Position numbers and translations under genes: made by a program | From: Talinum fruticosum | Lineage: Eukaryota; Streptophyta; Magnoliopsida; Caryophyllales; Talinaceae | DNA length: 64,000 bases | Assembly (NCBI GenBank): GCA_021018815.1 | Contig: JAITYX010000008.1 | Location: 10,228,001-10,292,000 of the forward strand | Direction: 5' to 3' | Part shown: positions 23,913-33,940 of the stretch, in pieces | Layout of the letters: the number at the start of each line of letters is the position of its first letter | Position numbering within the stretch: the stretch's first letter is position 1 | Notes under the pieces: generated by a model | Databases searched by the model: none | Seen by the model: only the letters and a program-made list of their open reading frames with translations | Told to the model about the DNA's origin: nothing

Positions 23913-24290
23913 TTGATCACCGGCCAACCTCCACCTCCGAAGGTGCCCACAGTGACCTTCGGAGAACAAGACTTGAAAAGCATGGCCGCCCCACATGAGG
24001 ATCCTTTGGTCATCACATCGAAGATATCGGACGCCATAGTCCGCAGGGTTCTTATCGAAACAGGGAGCTCGGTAGACGTCATCACCATGGAATGCCTTAG
24101 ACAGCTGAACTATGCCCCTCGTAGTCTCGTTTCCCTCGTCAATCCCGTCGTCGGATTCGGAGGGCGGACGATACGCCCCATAGGCATGATCCGCCTACCG
24201 GTCGGGGTTGGAGAGAAGGTTAGGGGCCGAAACATCGAAGTCAAATTCCTAGTGGTCGACATCCCTCTCGCCTACAATGTCATCATTTGA
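23913..24290 (+). pseudogene. Retropepsin-like aspartic protease of the non-autonomous element
   Basis: A 125-codon frame carries the pattern P-L-V-I-T-x-K-I, V-R-R-V-L-I, then the active-site box E-T-G-S-S-V-D, where the catalytic Asp is replaced by Glu, and the flap-like R-L-P-V-G-V-G region. It ends with A-Y-N-V-I-I and a stop exactly where family members continue G-R-P-T-L-N-R. The next codons do read R-P-T-L-N-R, so the stop is a single substitution. Catalytically doubtful. Confidence 0.75.
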
Positions 24291-24299
24291 CGTCCCACC

Positions 24300-26150
24300 C
24301 TCAACCGGATCAAAGCGGTCGTCGCTCCATACCTTCTCCTCATGAAGTATGAGCTTGATGATGGATCCGTAGGTAAGACCTATGGAGACTAAAAGACCGC
24401 ACGTGAATGCTATGTAGTAAGCCTTCGACCTTTGATGGAGAAGAAGAAAGAGGAGGGGAAGAATCATGATGATCCTAAGGGTAAGAAGCTAAAAGCGGAG
24501 CCCCAACCAAAGTCTCCGAGACTATGATGGTGTGCCTCACCACCACGTAAGATTATGCCGAGGTCCGGCTTGCACCTCCCAAAGACATCAAGCTCATGAG
24601 ATAGTGGTGCTTATGTAAACAGTTCAAGCTCATTATCCGGCGTGGGGGCCTTTCTTTAAAGACCCACCCAGTTTAAGTCCCAGAGATTTTGTAAAGGAAT
24701 CACCCACGATTGACGCGACTTTTCCAAAAGCGCTCAACTGGGGCACACATTCCTCCCTTCCGTACGGACTTCGATCTTTCATCAATACAATGAGCAAGTT
24801 TTTTGCATCTTTGCGTCTCATACTTTACTTTAAGACGATCTTGGGGGCATGAATAGGGGCTAATACAATCCCCTAGAACACCCAAGTCCCTAGTTCCTTT
24901 CGTTGTATTTTCTTAACTTTGTCAAAGTTAGAAGAAAAGTAGGGGCTGATATGACCCCCTAAGGCCTACTAGTTCCTTTCGTTGTACGTTTTTCATTGTG
25001 CCGATTCTGGGGCAACACTGGGGCTAATACAATCCCCGGGATAGCCAAGTTGTAAAACTCAAAGAAGATCCCACTATGATCACGTACCCCAAGCGGCGAG
25101 AAAGCAAAAATCGGCAACAATAAAAAGAAGCAACGAGGCAAGTAAGCATCCAACAAGCATCACAAAGCAAGGATCGATCGAAGATAAAAGTTCAAGCAAA
25201 ACGAAAGAGTATCAAGTCATAATGGCACGTAGGACGTCAAAAATAACTCATATCCCACGAAGAGTCATGGAAAGGGGGCCAATCTTCGGAGCCATCTTTG
25301 GCATCCTCGCCAACGCCATCATCCTCGGGGATCTCCCCTCCTTTGGCGCTTCTTCCTAAGGGATTGATACGGCCAAGGAACTTGACTCCAAAGTGAGATC
25401 TTTAGAGTAAGGTCCAAGCATAGCACAAGTCAATGCCAAGCATGAAGAGAACGACTATGGTCCTCGGATGCGTACATTCGTCAAAAGAAAGGCCTCTTGG
25501 ATGAAAAAATTACGAGCGTACGCGACTCGACAAACGAAGATCACATAAGATCATAGAGGATCTCTAAGAGACATCACTCAAGCCTTAGGTCACCTGGAAA
25601 AGGCACGAGATCAACGCCCTTGAAGAACACTTTTGTTCTGCAAGAAACCGCTCCAACACTATAAGGGAGCGATGGTTCGCAAAATGAAGACGAAGAAGGT
25701 TTTTGGCCCTCAAGGTGTACGATCGTTATTATAGCCCAACGCTAAACGTCGTTTGACGACATCAAGCTCGGAGGCAAACGAGAAGCTAACGAAGACCTCC
25801 AACGTAAAATTATGACTTGGGCACAGTCAAAAGCACCCTACGAAGGCCCACATTAAAGAGTTGATATATTTAAGCTCAACGCGGAGTCGACTACGATTCA
25901 TCGAAAATGGGTTTTGATTTTCTCTCAATCATAAAACGCCCAATATGTTTCGACTAACGGAGCCAGGCCATCGTATTTCCGCAACGAATTGGGTTCGTAT
26001 TTTCCGTCCGGAGGAGCCTACAATTTCTTCGCCCCGAAATCAAGGTCGGTATTTTTCCGTCCCCTTCAAAAATCTTTACGCATAAAATTGGTCGGGAATG
26101 TTTCCCCAAAAATATGCCAAGCATAATAAAAATAAACAACTTAAATTCCG
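24300..26150 (+). other. Pol-less internal region of the non-autonomous element
   Basis: No reverse transcriptase, RNase H or integrase motif is found on either strand. The text holds repeated GGGGCTAATACAATCCCC-like words (24857, 25021; GGGGCTGATATGACCCCC at 24944) and other Tat-like non-coding sequence. Confidence 0.6.
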
Positions 26151-26184
26151 AGGGTTCGGGTAGGGCTCGGGGCTAGGGGTCGGG

Positions 26185-26460
26185 GTGAGGGGTCGGTCTC
26201 GGGAGGACCGAGTCCAAGTGGGGAAGTGAGGGAGAGAGGAGGTCAGCGTGAGGGAGAGCCGAGTAGTGCGGGCGCACGGCGTGAGATTGAGAGGAGGGGT
26301 CGGTCTAGGGGTGAGGGGTGAGGGTCGGTCTCTTCGAGACCGAGTCCGAGTGGGGGAGGGAGGGGTCGGTCTCTTCGAGACCGAGTCCAAGTAGGGGAGG
26401 GGGTCGCTTTGGAGTGAGGGGTCGGTCTCGGGAGGACCGAGCCCGAGCGAGGGAGGACAG
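26185..26460 (+). repeat. Hairpin-forming repeats around GGTCGGTCTC
   Basis: Four copies of a unit of about 35 bp begin GGTCGGTCTC, near 26191, 26323, 26364 and 26420. Each holds an inverted pair, for example GGTCTC-TTC-GAGACC or GGTCTCGGGAGGACC, followed by GAGTCC(A/G)AGT. The spacing is irregular. Confidence 0.75.
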
Positions 26461-26516
26461 AGCAGCGGCGAGGGAGAGAGAGTGCGCGAGAGAGGTTGAG
26501 AGAGTGCAGGGGAGAG

Positions 26517-26815
26517 GGTGAGGGGAGGGGTCGACCTCGCGGGGGTGTGTCGAGGGGTCGGCCTCGCGGAGGGGGTGCCGAGGGGTCGGCCTCGCGGGGT
26601 GTGCCGAGGGGTCGGCCTCGCAGGGTGTGTGTCGAGGGGTCGGCCTCGCGGGGTGTGTGTCGAGGGGTCGGCCTCGCAGGTGTGTGTCGAGGGGTCGGCC
26701 TCGCGGGGTGTGTGTCGAGGGGTCGGCCTCGCGGAGGGTGTGTCGAGGGGTCGGCCTCGCGAGGGGTGTTCGCGAGGGGTCGATGCGAGGGTGCGCATGA
26801 GGGGTCGGCTGCAAG
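26517..26815 (+). repeat. GC-rich tandem array, unit about 26-29 bp
   Basis: Nine near-complete units begin GAGGGGTCGGCCTCGC and end with a GTGTGTC-type spacer, followed by two partial units. Unit length varies in the GT-rich part. Open frames across it on both strands are repeat artefacts. Confidence 0.9.
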
Positions 26816-26849
26816 GGGTGTGCGTAGGGGTCGCCGCGAGGGATGTGGA

Positions 26850-27476
26850 GAGGTAGCGTAAGCTTTTGGGTAGGAGTCGTAGCGTAAGCTTTTGGGTAGG
26901 AGTCGTAGCGTAAGCTTTTGGGTAGGAGTCGTAGCGTAAGCGTTTGGGTAGGAGTCGTAGCGTAAGCTTTTGGGTTGGAGTCGTAGCGGAAGCTTTTGGG
27001 TTGGAATCGTAGCGGAAGCTTTTGGGTTGGAGTCGTAGCGGGAGCTTTGGGTAGGAGTCGTAGCGTAAGCTTTGGGTTGGAGTCGTAGCGAAGCTTTTGG
27101 GTAGGAGTCGTAGCGTAAGCTTTTGGGTAGGAGTCGTAGCGTAAGCTTTTGGGTTGGAGTCGTAGCGGAAGCTTTTGGGTTGGAATCGTAGCGGAAGCTT
27201 TTGGGTTGGAGTCGTAGCGGGAGCTTTTGGGTAGGAGTCGTAGCGTAAGTTTTTGGGTTGGAGTCGTAGCGTAAGCTTTTGGGTAGGAGTCGTAGCGTAA
27301 GCTTTTGGGTTAGAGTCGTAGCTGAAGCTTTTGGGTTGGAATCGTAGCGGAAGCTTTTGGGTTGGAGTCGTAGCGGAAGCTTTTGGGTAGGAGTCGTAGC
27401 GTAAGTTTTTGGGTTGGAGTCGTAGCGTAAGCTTTTGGTTGGAGTCGTAGTGTAAGCTTTTGGGTTGGAGTCGTAA
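26850..27476 (+). repeat. 26-bp tandem array, about 24 copies
   Basis: Each unit contains AAGCTTTTGGGT and GGAGTCGTAGC. Variants alternate (GTAAGC or GGAAGC; GGTAGG or GGTTGG). A variant with GGAATCGTAGCGG recurs near 27004, 27183 and 27339, so groups of six to seven units seem to have been copied together. A 496-codon minus-strand frame over 26076-27566 is produced by these arrays and is not a gene. Confidence 0.92.
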
Positions 27477-27714
27477 ACCCTTCAAGATTAAAAATTGCGT
27501 AACTTCGAAAAAATATTTCCGCAACGAAGCATATAATTTCGAAGCCGAAACGTCTCTCGACGTCAAACAACGACTTAGCCTCCGGAGCTAACAAGTCATA
27601 TTTCCACCTCCACAAAGGGGACATCCTTCGAAGTTACGGTAGCGATAACTTAGCCTCCGGAGCTAAAAATCGTACGCCTAACTTCATAAAAGGAACACCT
27701 CTCGGAGGACACAC

Positions 27715-28260
27715 AATCATGCACTTCTAAGCCTACGGGAGCTGGAAGGTCGCGTAAAGACCCATGTCCGCATGGGCACTCGCACTCCTAACTTAAGTTT
27801 AGGGGTCGCGCTCTCCGTGGGATGTTCCCTATCGAGAATCATGCACTTCTAAGCCTACGGAAGCTGGAAGGTCGCGTAAAGACCCATGTCCGCATGGGCA
27901 CTCGCACTCCTAACTTAAGGTTAGGAGGTCGCGCTCGACAATCATGCACTTCTAAGCCTACGGGAGCTAGAAGGTCGCGTAAAGACCCATGTCCGCATGG
28001 GCACTCGCACTCCTAACTTAAGGTTAGGAGGTCGCGCTCGAGAATCAAGCACTTCTAAGCCTACGGGAGCTAGAAGGTCGCGTAAAGACCCATGTCCGCA
28101 TGGGCACTCGCACTCCTAACTTAAGGTTAGGAGGTCGCGCTCGAGAATCATGAACTTCTAAACCCACGGGAGCTGGAAGGTCGCGTAAAGACCCATGCCC
28201 GAATGGGCACTTGCACTCCTAACTTCGGGTTAGGAGGTCGCGTTTCCGAGGGATATGCCC
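27715..28260 (+). repeat. Tandem array with unit of about 103-121 bp, five copies
   Basis: Units contain ACTTCTAAGCCTACGGGAGC, GGTCGCGTAAAGACCCATG and CACTCCTAACTTAAG-type words and start near 27721, 27842, 27944, 28049 and 28152. Related but diverged segments with TTCAAGCCTCCGGGAGCCG occur near 28277 and 28707, pointing to a wider older array. Confidence 0.9.
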
Positions 28261-28963
28261 TCGCGAAATACTTGCATTCAAGCACTTTCAAGCCTCCGGG
28301 AGCCGAAAGGTCGCGTAAAAGACCCATGACATCGCAACCATGGGCAAACTCACTCCCTTCGAACTCGAGGCACACAGGGCTGGGACGCCTTGAGGGCTCC
28401 CGAGGGATCACAAGAAAACTCATCCTCCCCGCAAGACTTCTTTTTAGCCCCAAGGGGCTAAGTAAAAAGTCAAATCAAATCATTACCACAAAATCGCAAG
28501 AATGGCAAAAACAAAACGAGCAAGGCTCGAAAGCTTGTCAAGCAACGACTTAGCCCTCGAGGGCCAACAAGTCACATCTCTATCTTCACAAGGGGCTATT
28601 CTTTGGGGTTCGAAGTCAATTTGCACTCAGCGACAACTTGGCCTCCGGGAGCCGAAAATCGCACTCTCAGCCCCATAAGGTGGTACCCTTCAAGAAGCTA
28701 TCTATCAAGCACTTTCAAGCCTCCGGGAGCCGAAAGGATGCTCAAAAATTACTCTCTAAGCCCGAGGGGCTACGCAAAAATCATTTTTCCCAACAGAGCG
28801 TCTATGACAAGATAAGGAATCGAAGGAAAGCAAAGTTGACAAACCAAACTTCCTTCACTCATTCATCCATTAAGACAAGAACGCGCAGATGCGCCATTAC
28901 AAGAGAAGCAAAGCGTCTAAAACTCAAGATGCTACGCTATGACGCTATGGCTATACTATTACC

Positions 28964-29543
28964 CGCCACGTTATCGACCAACTAGGCCTAATCAGTCGGA
29001 TAAAGGAGGAATCGGCCCAAGACAACCCTTAATGGGCCAGGTAAAAGCCCTAAAGCCCACTCGGGGCTAGGGTTTCCCTCAACCGTGGTAAAGTACCATT
29101 TTACCCCTTCAAAATCTCCTATAAATACTCATCATTCCCCAATCCCAAGGCATGTTATGTTCATTCGACAAGACATCTCATTTGAAGATAATCATTCAAG
29201 CTCCTAAGCTCTCAACTCTCATCTACATTCATAACGTTCATCAACGTTCATCAGCACACATTCATCCCCGAGAACTTCCATCTTTGGAAAACTTCTCGAC
29301 TCCCAAGGAATCCTCCACGCAGATCGAGGAAGATCTCCTCGATCCATTCCAACTCAGTTCATTACTAACTTGAGCGTCGGAGGGCGTTCCCGGATCCACC
29401 ACCCGGGCTTCGCCTTTTGCGAGTTCAGGCAGTCGTCACTCGTACTCGGATCAATCGTGCCACGTCCTCGGAACCGGAGCAAGTAAATCCTTCCTCTCTC
29501 CGAATCATCATCCACATCATCAACTCGGTTTTCCCCGGAAACA
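28964..29543 (+). repeat. 3' LTR of the gag-only element
   Basis: It matches the 5' LTR from CGCCACGTTATCGACC to CCCGGAAACA. Differences are few, for instance an extra base in GGGCCAGGTAAAAG and one in AATCCTCCACG. No obvious polypurine tract precedes it, which fits a truncated or rearranged 3' end. Confidence 0.85.
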
Positions 29544-29549
29544 GCTTAG

Positions 29550-29882
29550 CATCCCTTACCCCTTCGACATAGGGGACAAGTGCTCCTATGATGAAAGTTT
29601 CAATATCACTTGCAACCAAACTATTAACCCGCCCTTTCCAACGCCCATATATGGCGAAAATTTGGAGGTCCTAAACATCTCTTTGCCCGATGGTCAAATA
29701 AGCTTGCCTGGCCTTGTAGCACGCACATGCTACAATGACTCTTGGAAGCGGGGCTCACCCTACGACGACAGCTGGTCCGCAATCACCATGCCCAACTTCA
29801 ACTTCAGTAGTACTCACAACATGCTTATGTCCATGGGGTGCGACACCGATGCTTCGTTCACCGTCCGGCGATCCAATAGCAG
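29550..29882 (+). pseudogene. WAKL-3 exon 1, second part
   Basis: It resumes exactly after the retrotransposon with I-P-Y-P-F-D-I-G-D-K-C and runs open to the donor AGCAG|GTATGG. Compared with WAKL-6 it is shorter by one codon. The intron after it is only about 107 bp. Confidence 0.9.
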
Positions 29883-29989
29883 GTATGGAATTTACCTAGG
29901 AGATGATTATATCATACCACATCATCTTATTCTAGGATTCTTGTAAACTAATTGTTTTAACTAGCTTTTCACCATTATCGTTCAACAAG

Positions 29990-30441
29990 CTACTACGACA
30001 TCGACTCCGCAACAAACTCGCGAGTCCGTGGCTGGGCATGGAGAATATCGGAACCTGCTCCGTCGGTGCTGGCTGCAACCAGATCCAGATCCTCGAAGGC
30101 GTCCACTTCATTAATATCTCAGCCAGGATCTCATTCATCTACGACTACACCGGGATTGTGTCCAAGCGATGTAGCTTAGGCTTCGTGGTGGCTAAGGACT
30201 CGTTCAATCTCACACTCGGCTGACATGACCATGAGTCTTGATGAGGTGCCTGATACGTTCCCTGTTGTTTATGATTGGACTATTGGAAATGAAACTTGTG
30301 CAGAAGCTCAGGCAAATGGGATGTGTTTGTGCAATGGCCACGGATCTACATGTGTTGACTCTGATCAATATGTAGGTTATCATTGCAATTGTTTACCAGG
30401 CTACACTGGAAACCCATACTTGCCAGAAGATGGATGTAAAG
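29990..30441 (+). pseudogene. WAKL-3 exon 2: WAK-associated domain and EGF-like repeat
   Basis: It is homologous to WAKL-6 exon 2 (446 nt; here 452). Reading starts Y-Y-D-I-D-S-A-T-N, shifts before M-E-N-I-G-T-C-S-V at 30038, stops at 30221-30223, and the original frame resumes with M-S-L-D-E-V-P and V-Y-D-W-T-I-G. It ends with an EGF-like repeat and the donor AAAG|GTATTT. Confidence 0.82.
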
Positions 30442-31167
30442 GTATTTAATCAATTACTATACCCATATGGTTCCTACTTCCTACCCCTTCTATTTTCCCT
30501 TAATTAAAGTTATACTAATATATATTGTTTGACATTATATTTGTGGATCTAAGCAAGTTCTAATTTCTTTCTATATAGAAAATGTTATTGTTTTTCAAAT
30601 TATTTATGGTCGTTTGTGATAAACTATATACATATGGGTACTATATATGGTTCACATATATTTTCTATGCTACAAATTTAGCTCGTGATTAGACCTATCA
30701 AACAGGTCGTTCAGCTCAAGTATGGGTCGAGTTAACTTCAAATTAGATCATGTTTCGGGTTATCGTCATTTTGGGTTGGGTTGGGTCGGGTTTGGGTTCC
30801 CCAAGTTTAGTTCGATGAGATTGACTTGAAGTAACTTTGCTAAAAAAATTTGATTGGGTTCGTTCGGGTTTTTGTTGAGTTGACTTCAGGTCAACCAAAG
30901 TTCGGTTCAATGAGACTATAAAAAGAAGTAACTTTGTTGGAAATTTGGGTCGGTCAGATTTGGTTCGGGTCAATTCGGATTTTAGGTTCACTTTAGTGTA
31001 AACATGTTTTGATTGTTGGATCGGGTACACATCCCCGTCATTCTGTTCGGATTTCGGTCTCAGGTCTGTGTTTGCCATGTCTGCCGATGATCATTGGTGT
31101 TAGTGTATTACCCTGGCAGACACGATGATATTTGACATTTTTTTCTTCGGGCAAATGTCATTGTCAG

Positions 31168-31350
31168 ATATTGATGAATGCTCGCCTAAGCATGTCAAAG
31201 ACTACTGTGAAGAACCAGGGATTTGCACAAACACAGAAGGATCGTACAAATGCGAGTGCCCAGAAGGATTCCAAGGAAATGGCACAACTTTGTATCCTTG
31301 CCTTCGTATAATTCAAAAGAATAACCAAACAATGATCAAGATTGTTTTGG
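31168..31350 (+). CDS. WAKL-3 exon 3: calcium-binding EGF-like repeat
   Basis: The acceptor TTGTCAG is followed by D-I-D-E-C, then the six-Cys pattern with N-T-E-G-S-Y-K-C. The donor is TTTTGG|GTAAGG. Open and almost the same as the WAKL-6 exon. Confidence 0.85.
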
Positions 31351-31589
31351 GTAAGGGCCTATAATCCATATTATAATTTCATAAATTTTGGGGTTTCAAT
31401 TTTTATCTATAGTTTTATCAAGTTTTCTTTACGGATCCAACACATTTTTGTCATCTTTTAATTCTATATGTATTTCCATACTTCAAAATTCTACTGATTT
31501 AAAATCACTATGTCATCTTCTACATATTTCTAACGGTACATAATGATATACAAAATATAATTTTTAGATGAATACAACAGCCCCTATAT

Positions 31590-31764
31590 TTTCTTTTGCG
31601 TAAGCAAACTCACTCACTAAGCCCCCTATCTCAAGGAACCTAGTGGATTACAATAGGTTGGAGAGGGGTGTCAAAGCCCATCACACAACTCGACAAATAA
31701 GTAACTTGTTGCCTCTAGAATCAAACCTGGAGGGCACGGATGGCTGAATGGTGAGTGACCATAG
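31590..31764 (-). mobile_element. SINE-like insertion in intron 3 of WAKL-3, 12-bp target duplication
   Basis: CAGCCCCTATAT is repeated at 31578-31589 and 31765-31776. The matching intron of WAKL-6 near 48475 has a single ATAGCCCCTATCT, the empty site. On the minus strand the body carries a B-box-like GGTTTGATTCTAG near its start, as expected for a tRNA-derived SINE. Its length is 175 bp. Confidence 0.78.
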
Positions 31765-31925
31765 CAGCCCCTATATATATAGAACAAAAATTTTGGCTTA
31801 TTTGGTCTCCACAACAGTCTGATCGTGCCTAAATTTTTCAATATTTTTGCATTAACTTGTGTATCAATTATCTCATCAAGACTAATACCAATAATTTAGT
31901 TTCTTGCGCAATGTCGTTGATGCAG

Positions 31926-33126
31926 GATTGAGCACGTCCTTGGGAACGATTCTTTTGCTACTTGGTGGACTGTGGTTGAATATAGTGATGAAAAAAGAAA
32001 GGCTATCAAACAAAAGGCTAAATATTTTGAGCAAAATGGGGGACCGTTGTTGCAACAACAAATATTTTCTGATAGGATATTCAGCGTGGATGAGTTGGAG
32101 GAAGCCACCAATCACTTTAGTGCAGATCGGATACTAGGACAAGGAGGCCAAGGTACTGTATATAAAGGCATGTTGAGTGGAGGAAGAATCGTTGCTATAA
32201 AGAAGTCCAAAGAAGTCGATGAAAGCCGGCGAGGAGAATTCATCAATGAAGTCGTGATTTTGTCTCAAATCAATCACAGGAATATAGTCAAGTTATTAGG
32301 ATGTTGTTTGGAAACCGAAGTTCCATTACTTGTTTATGAGTTCATCCCTAATGGAACGCTTTTCCATCACATTCACTATCCAAATGCGGAGTTTCCAATC
32401 ACATGGAAGATGCGTCTACAAATTGCTACTGATTCAGCATCAGCACTTGCTTATTTACATACCTCGTCTTCAATACCCATATTTCATAGGGACATTAAAT
32501 CGTCTAACATACTTTTGGATGACAAGTATAGAGCAAAATTATCCGACTTTGGGACTTCAAGATCACTAGCTGTTGATCAAACCCATATAACCACCCGTGT
32601 TTTCGGCACATTTGGTTATTTGGACCCTGAGTACCTCCAATCGAACCAATTCACAGATAAAAGTGATGTTTATAGTTTTGGAGTAGTCCTTGTTGAGCTT
32701 TTGACCGGAGATTCAGCTACCCAAAAGGACAAAAGTTTAATATCATGGTTTGTTGCCCACATGGAAGACTCTTCCGTCTTGGACATTGTTGATTCCCAGC
32801 TCTTGAAAGAAGGTTCAGAGGAAGAGTTGCTTGTGGTTGCAAACCTCGCCAAGCAGTGTCTGAACTTAGACGGAAAACAAAGACCCACCATGCAACACGT
32901 TCTCTCCGAGATTGAAGCTGTGAGATCACTTGATGTGGCTCGAACTAATCAACAAGTCGAACCAAAAACAAAGCAAGCTCTAACTAATAGAACACAAATT
33001 ATTTACCAGGCGATCACTTCAGATTTCAGCACATCAACATCGAATTTGGAAAGCCGTAGCGTGGATTCAGCTGAAGTATCTCTGTTATTTGAAACTACAG
33101 AACTCTCCGATGACTTGAACGAATAA
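31926..33126 (+). pseudogene. WAKL-3 exon 4: membrane helix and kinase, frame break between them
   Basis: After the acceptor GATGCAG the phase set by exon 3 gives [14 protein letters not shown], a good membrane helix, but that frame runs into a stop after the kinase start. The kinase (from [11 protein letters not shown]) is in the -1 frame and stays open for over 380 codons to TAA at 33124. One A is missing in the A run near 31990. WAKL-6 has the same lesion. Confidence 0.85.
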
Positions 33127-33940
33127 TTTTTCTCTTTTATTTCTGTCCTGATCTCTTTGCTTTCAATCATTTATGCTTTACTACTACATGCTTTTGTGAA
33201 CTACATCATGTTGATTCAGTGACTTGAAGGAATAATCAGAAGCATTCTCCTTGAGCTATAAGAGTGCACGTCATACTTCTTGGTATCAAGTATCAAAAAG
33301 TTGCAAATTACATTTCGAACAAAATTGTAACCATTCGATCAGTAAACATCTTTTAGGTCGCACAAATTCAACCCCCACCTCCTCTTCCTCCTTCCAATGA
33401 AGAAAAATGAAAAAGAAAGCCTGTTCTTAAATTAAGAGGCGGAAAGTAAATAAAAATGTCGAAAATGAGCTCTTAACATGAGTAAATGATAAATAGTAGA
33501 AAAATGATGTTAAAATAAACTAATAAATACCAATAAGGTGCTGGTCTAGTGGTCAAAACTGAAGTTATAAGTATATAAAGTCTTACTTTCAAGGGTTATT
33601 GGATGGGAATAATACAAACTTTGGGGTATTGGCCAAATTTAATACAAACAATTTCCTTGCATGTGAACGTAACGGACTTTTGGTCTATTTTTTCCAATAT
33701 CGAACGCCACCGAGTTTTAGGGGCGGTGACTCGTCGGAAAAGTGAAGTGGCAAAGTTTTGGAACACGTGTACGGCGGAGTCAATTGTTTGACCAAATTTG
33801 TGAGATTTTAACTTTGTTTCTCTCTCTTCCGCTGCTTTCAACTATGCTTTTCTCTCTCTCTCTCGCTCTCTCTCTTCCCCGCTTTCAAACCCCTCTTGTT
33901 CGGTCCAAATATTACATTATTTTTACCCTTATTTACTTAG
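33127..33940. other. 3' flank of WAKL-3 and intergenic DNA
   Basis: No gene. It includes CT-rich microsatellite-like sequence at 33853-33875 and an unclassified 33590-33800 stretch of higher GC. The GTGCTGGTCTAGTGGTCAAA text at 33539 resembles a tRNA A box but lacks a clear B box. Confidence 0.5.

Larger units (their letters stand above)
21364..29543 (+). mobile_element. 8.2-kb LTR retrotransposon with gag and protease but no pol (Tat-like Ty3/Gypsy derivative)
   Basis: It starts TG (21364), ends CA (29543) and is flanked by TTAG (21360-21363 and 29546-29549; the adjoining base differs). The two LTRs are nearly identical over about 576 bp, so insertion is recent. Inside are a PBS, a gag with the Ty3/Gypsy signature, a retropepsin, then about 4.7 kb with no reverse transcriptase, RNase H or integrase but three tandem arrays. 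This matches the class of gag-only, non-autonomous elements (TR-GAG/LARD-like). The gag and protease resemble the Tat lineage, whose 3' regions often hold tandem repeats; lineage is inference. Confidence 0.88.
21227..33126 (+). pseudogene. WAKL-3: receptor kinase-like gene split in exon 1 by an LTR retrotransposon (class B)
   Basis: Inferred exons: 1a 21227-21363, 1b 29550-29882, exon 2 29990-30441, exon 3 31168-31350, exon 4 31926-33126. Exon 1 is cut after N-V-S by the 21364-29543 element; the two parts total 470 nt and are in phase with WAKL-6 exon 1 (473 nt). Exon 2 has two offsetting frameshifts (before 30038 and near 30215) that create stops. The last exon keeps a full 384-codon kinase frame, but the membrane segment is in another frame. 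The kinase has G-Q-G-G-Q-G, V-A-I-K-K, H-R-D and D-F-G. Five codons present in WAKL-6 after L-L-T-G are missing. Not functional as a receptor. Confidence 0.88.

Noticed and set aside
26076..27566. 496-codon minus-strand open frame with Thr/Pro/Leu/Arg repeats
   Set aside because: It runs over the two tandem arrays and is created by the 26-bp and 26-29 bp units. No domain, no start context and no non-repeat part supports a gene.
26500..28260. CRISPR-like array
   Set aside because: Units are head-to-tail tandem repeats without unique spacers, inside a plant LTR element.
31980..32010. Programmed -1 frameshifting in the class B genes
   Set aside because: The A run fits only loosely to a slippery heptamer, WAKL-6 fits less well, and such recoding is not established in plant nuclear receptor genes. 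Kept only as one option to test.
33535..33600. tRNA gene or SINE at GTGCTGGTCTAGTGGTCAAA
   Set aside because: Only an A-box-like word is present; there is no B box, no cloverleaf and no target duplication.
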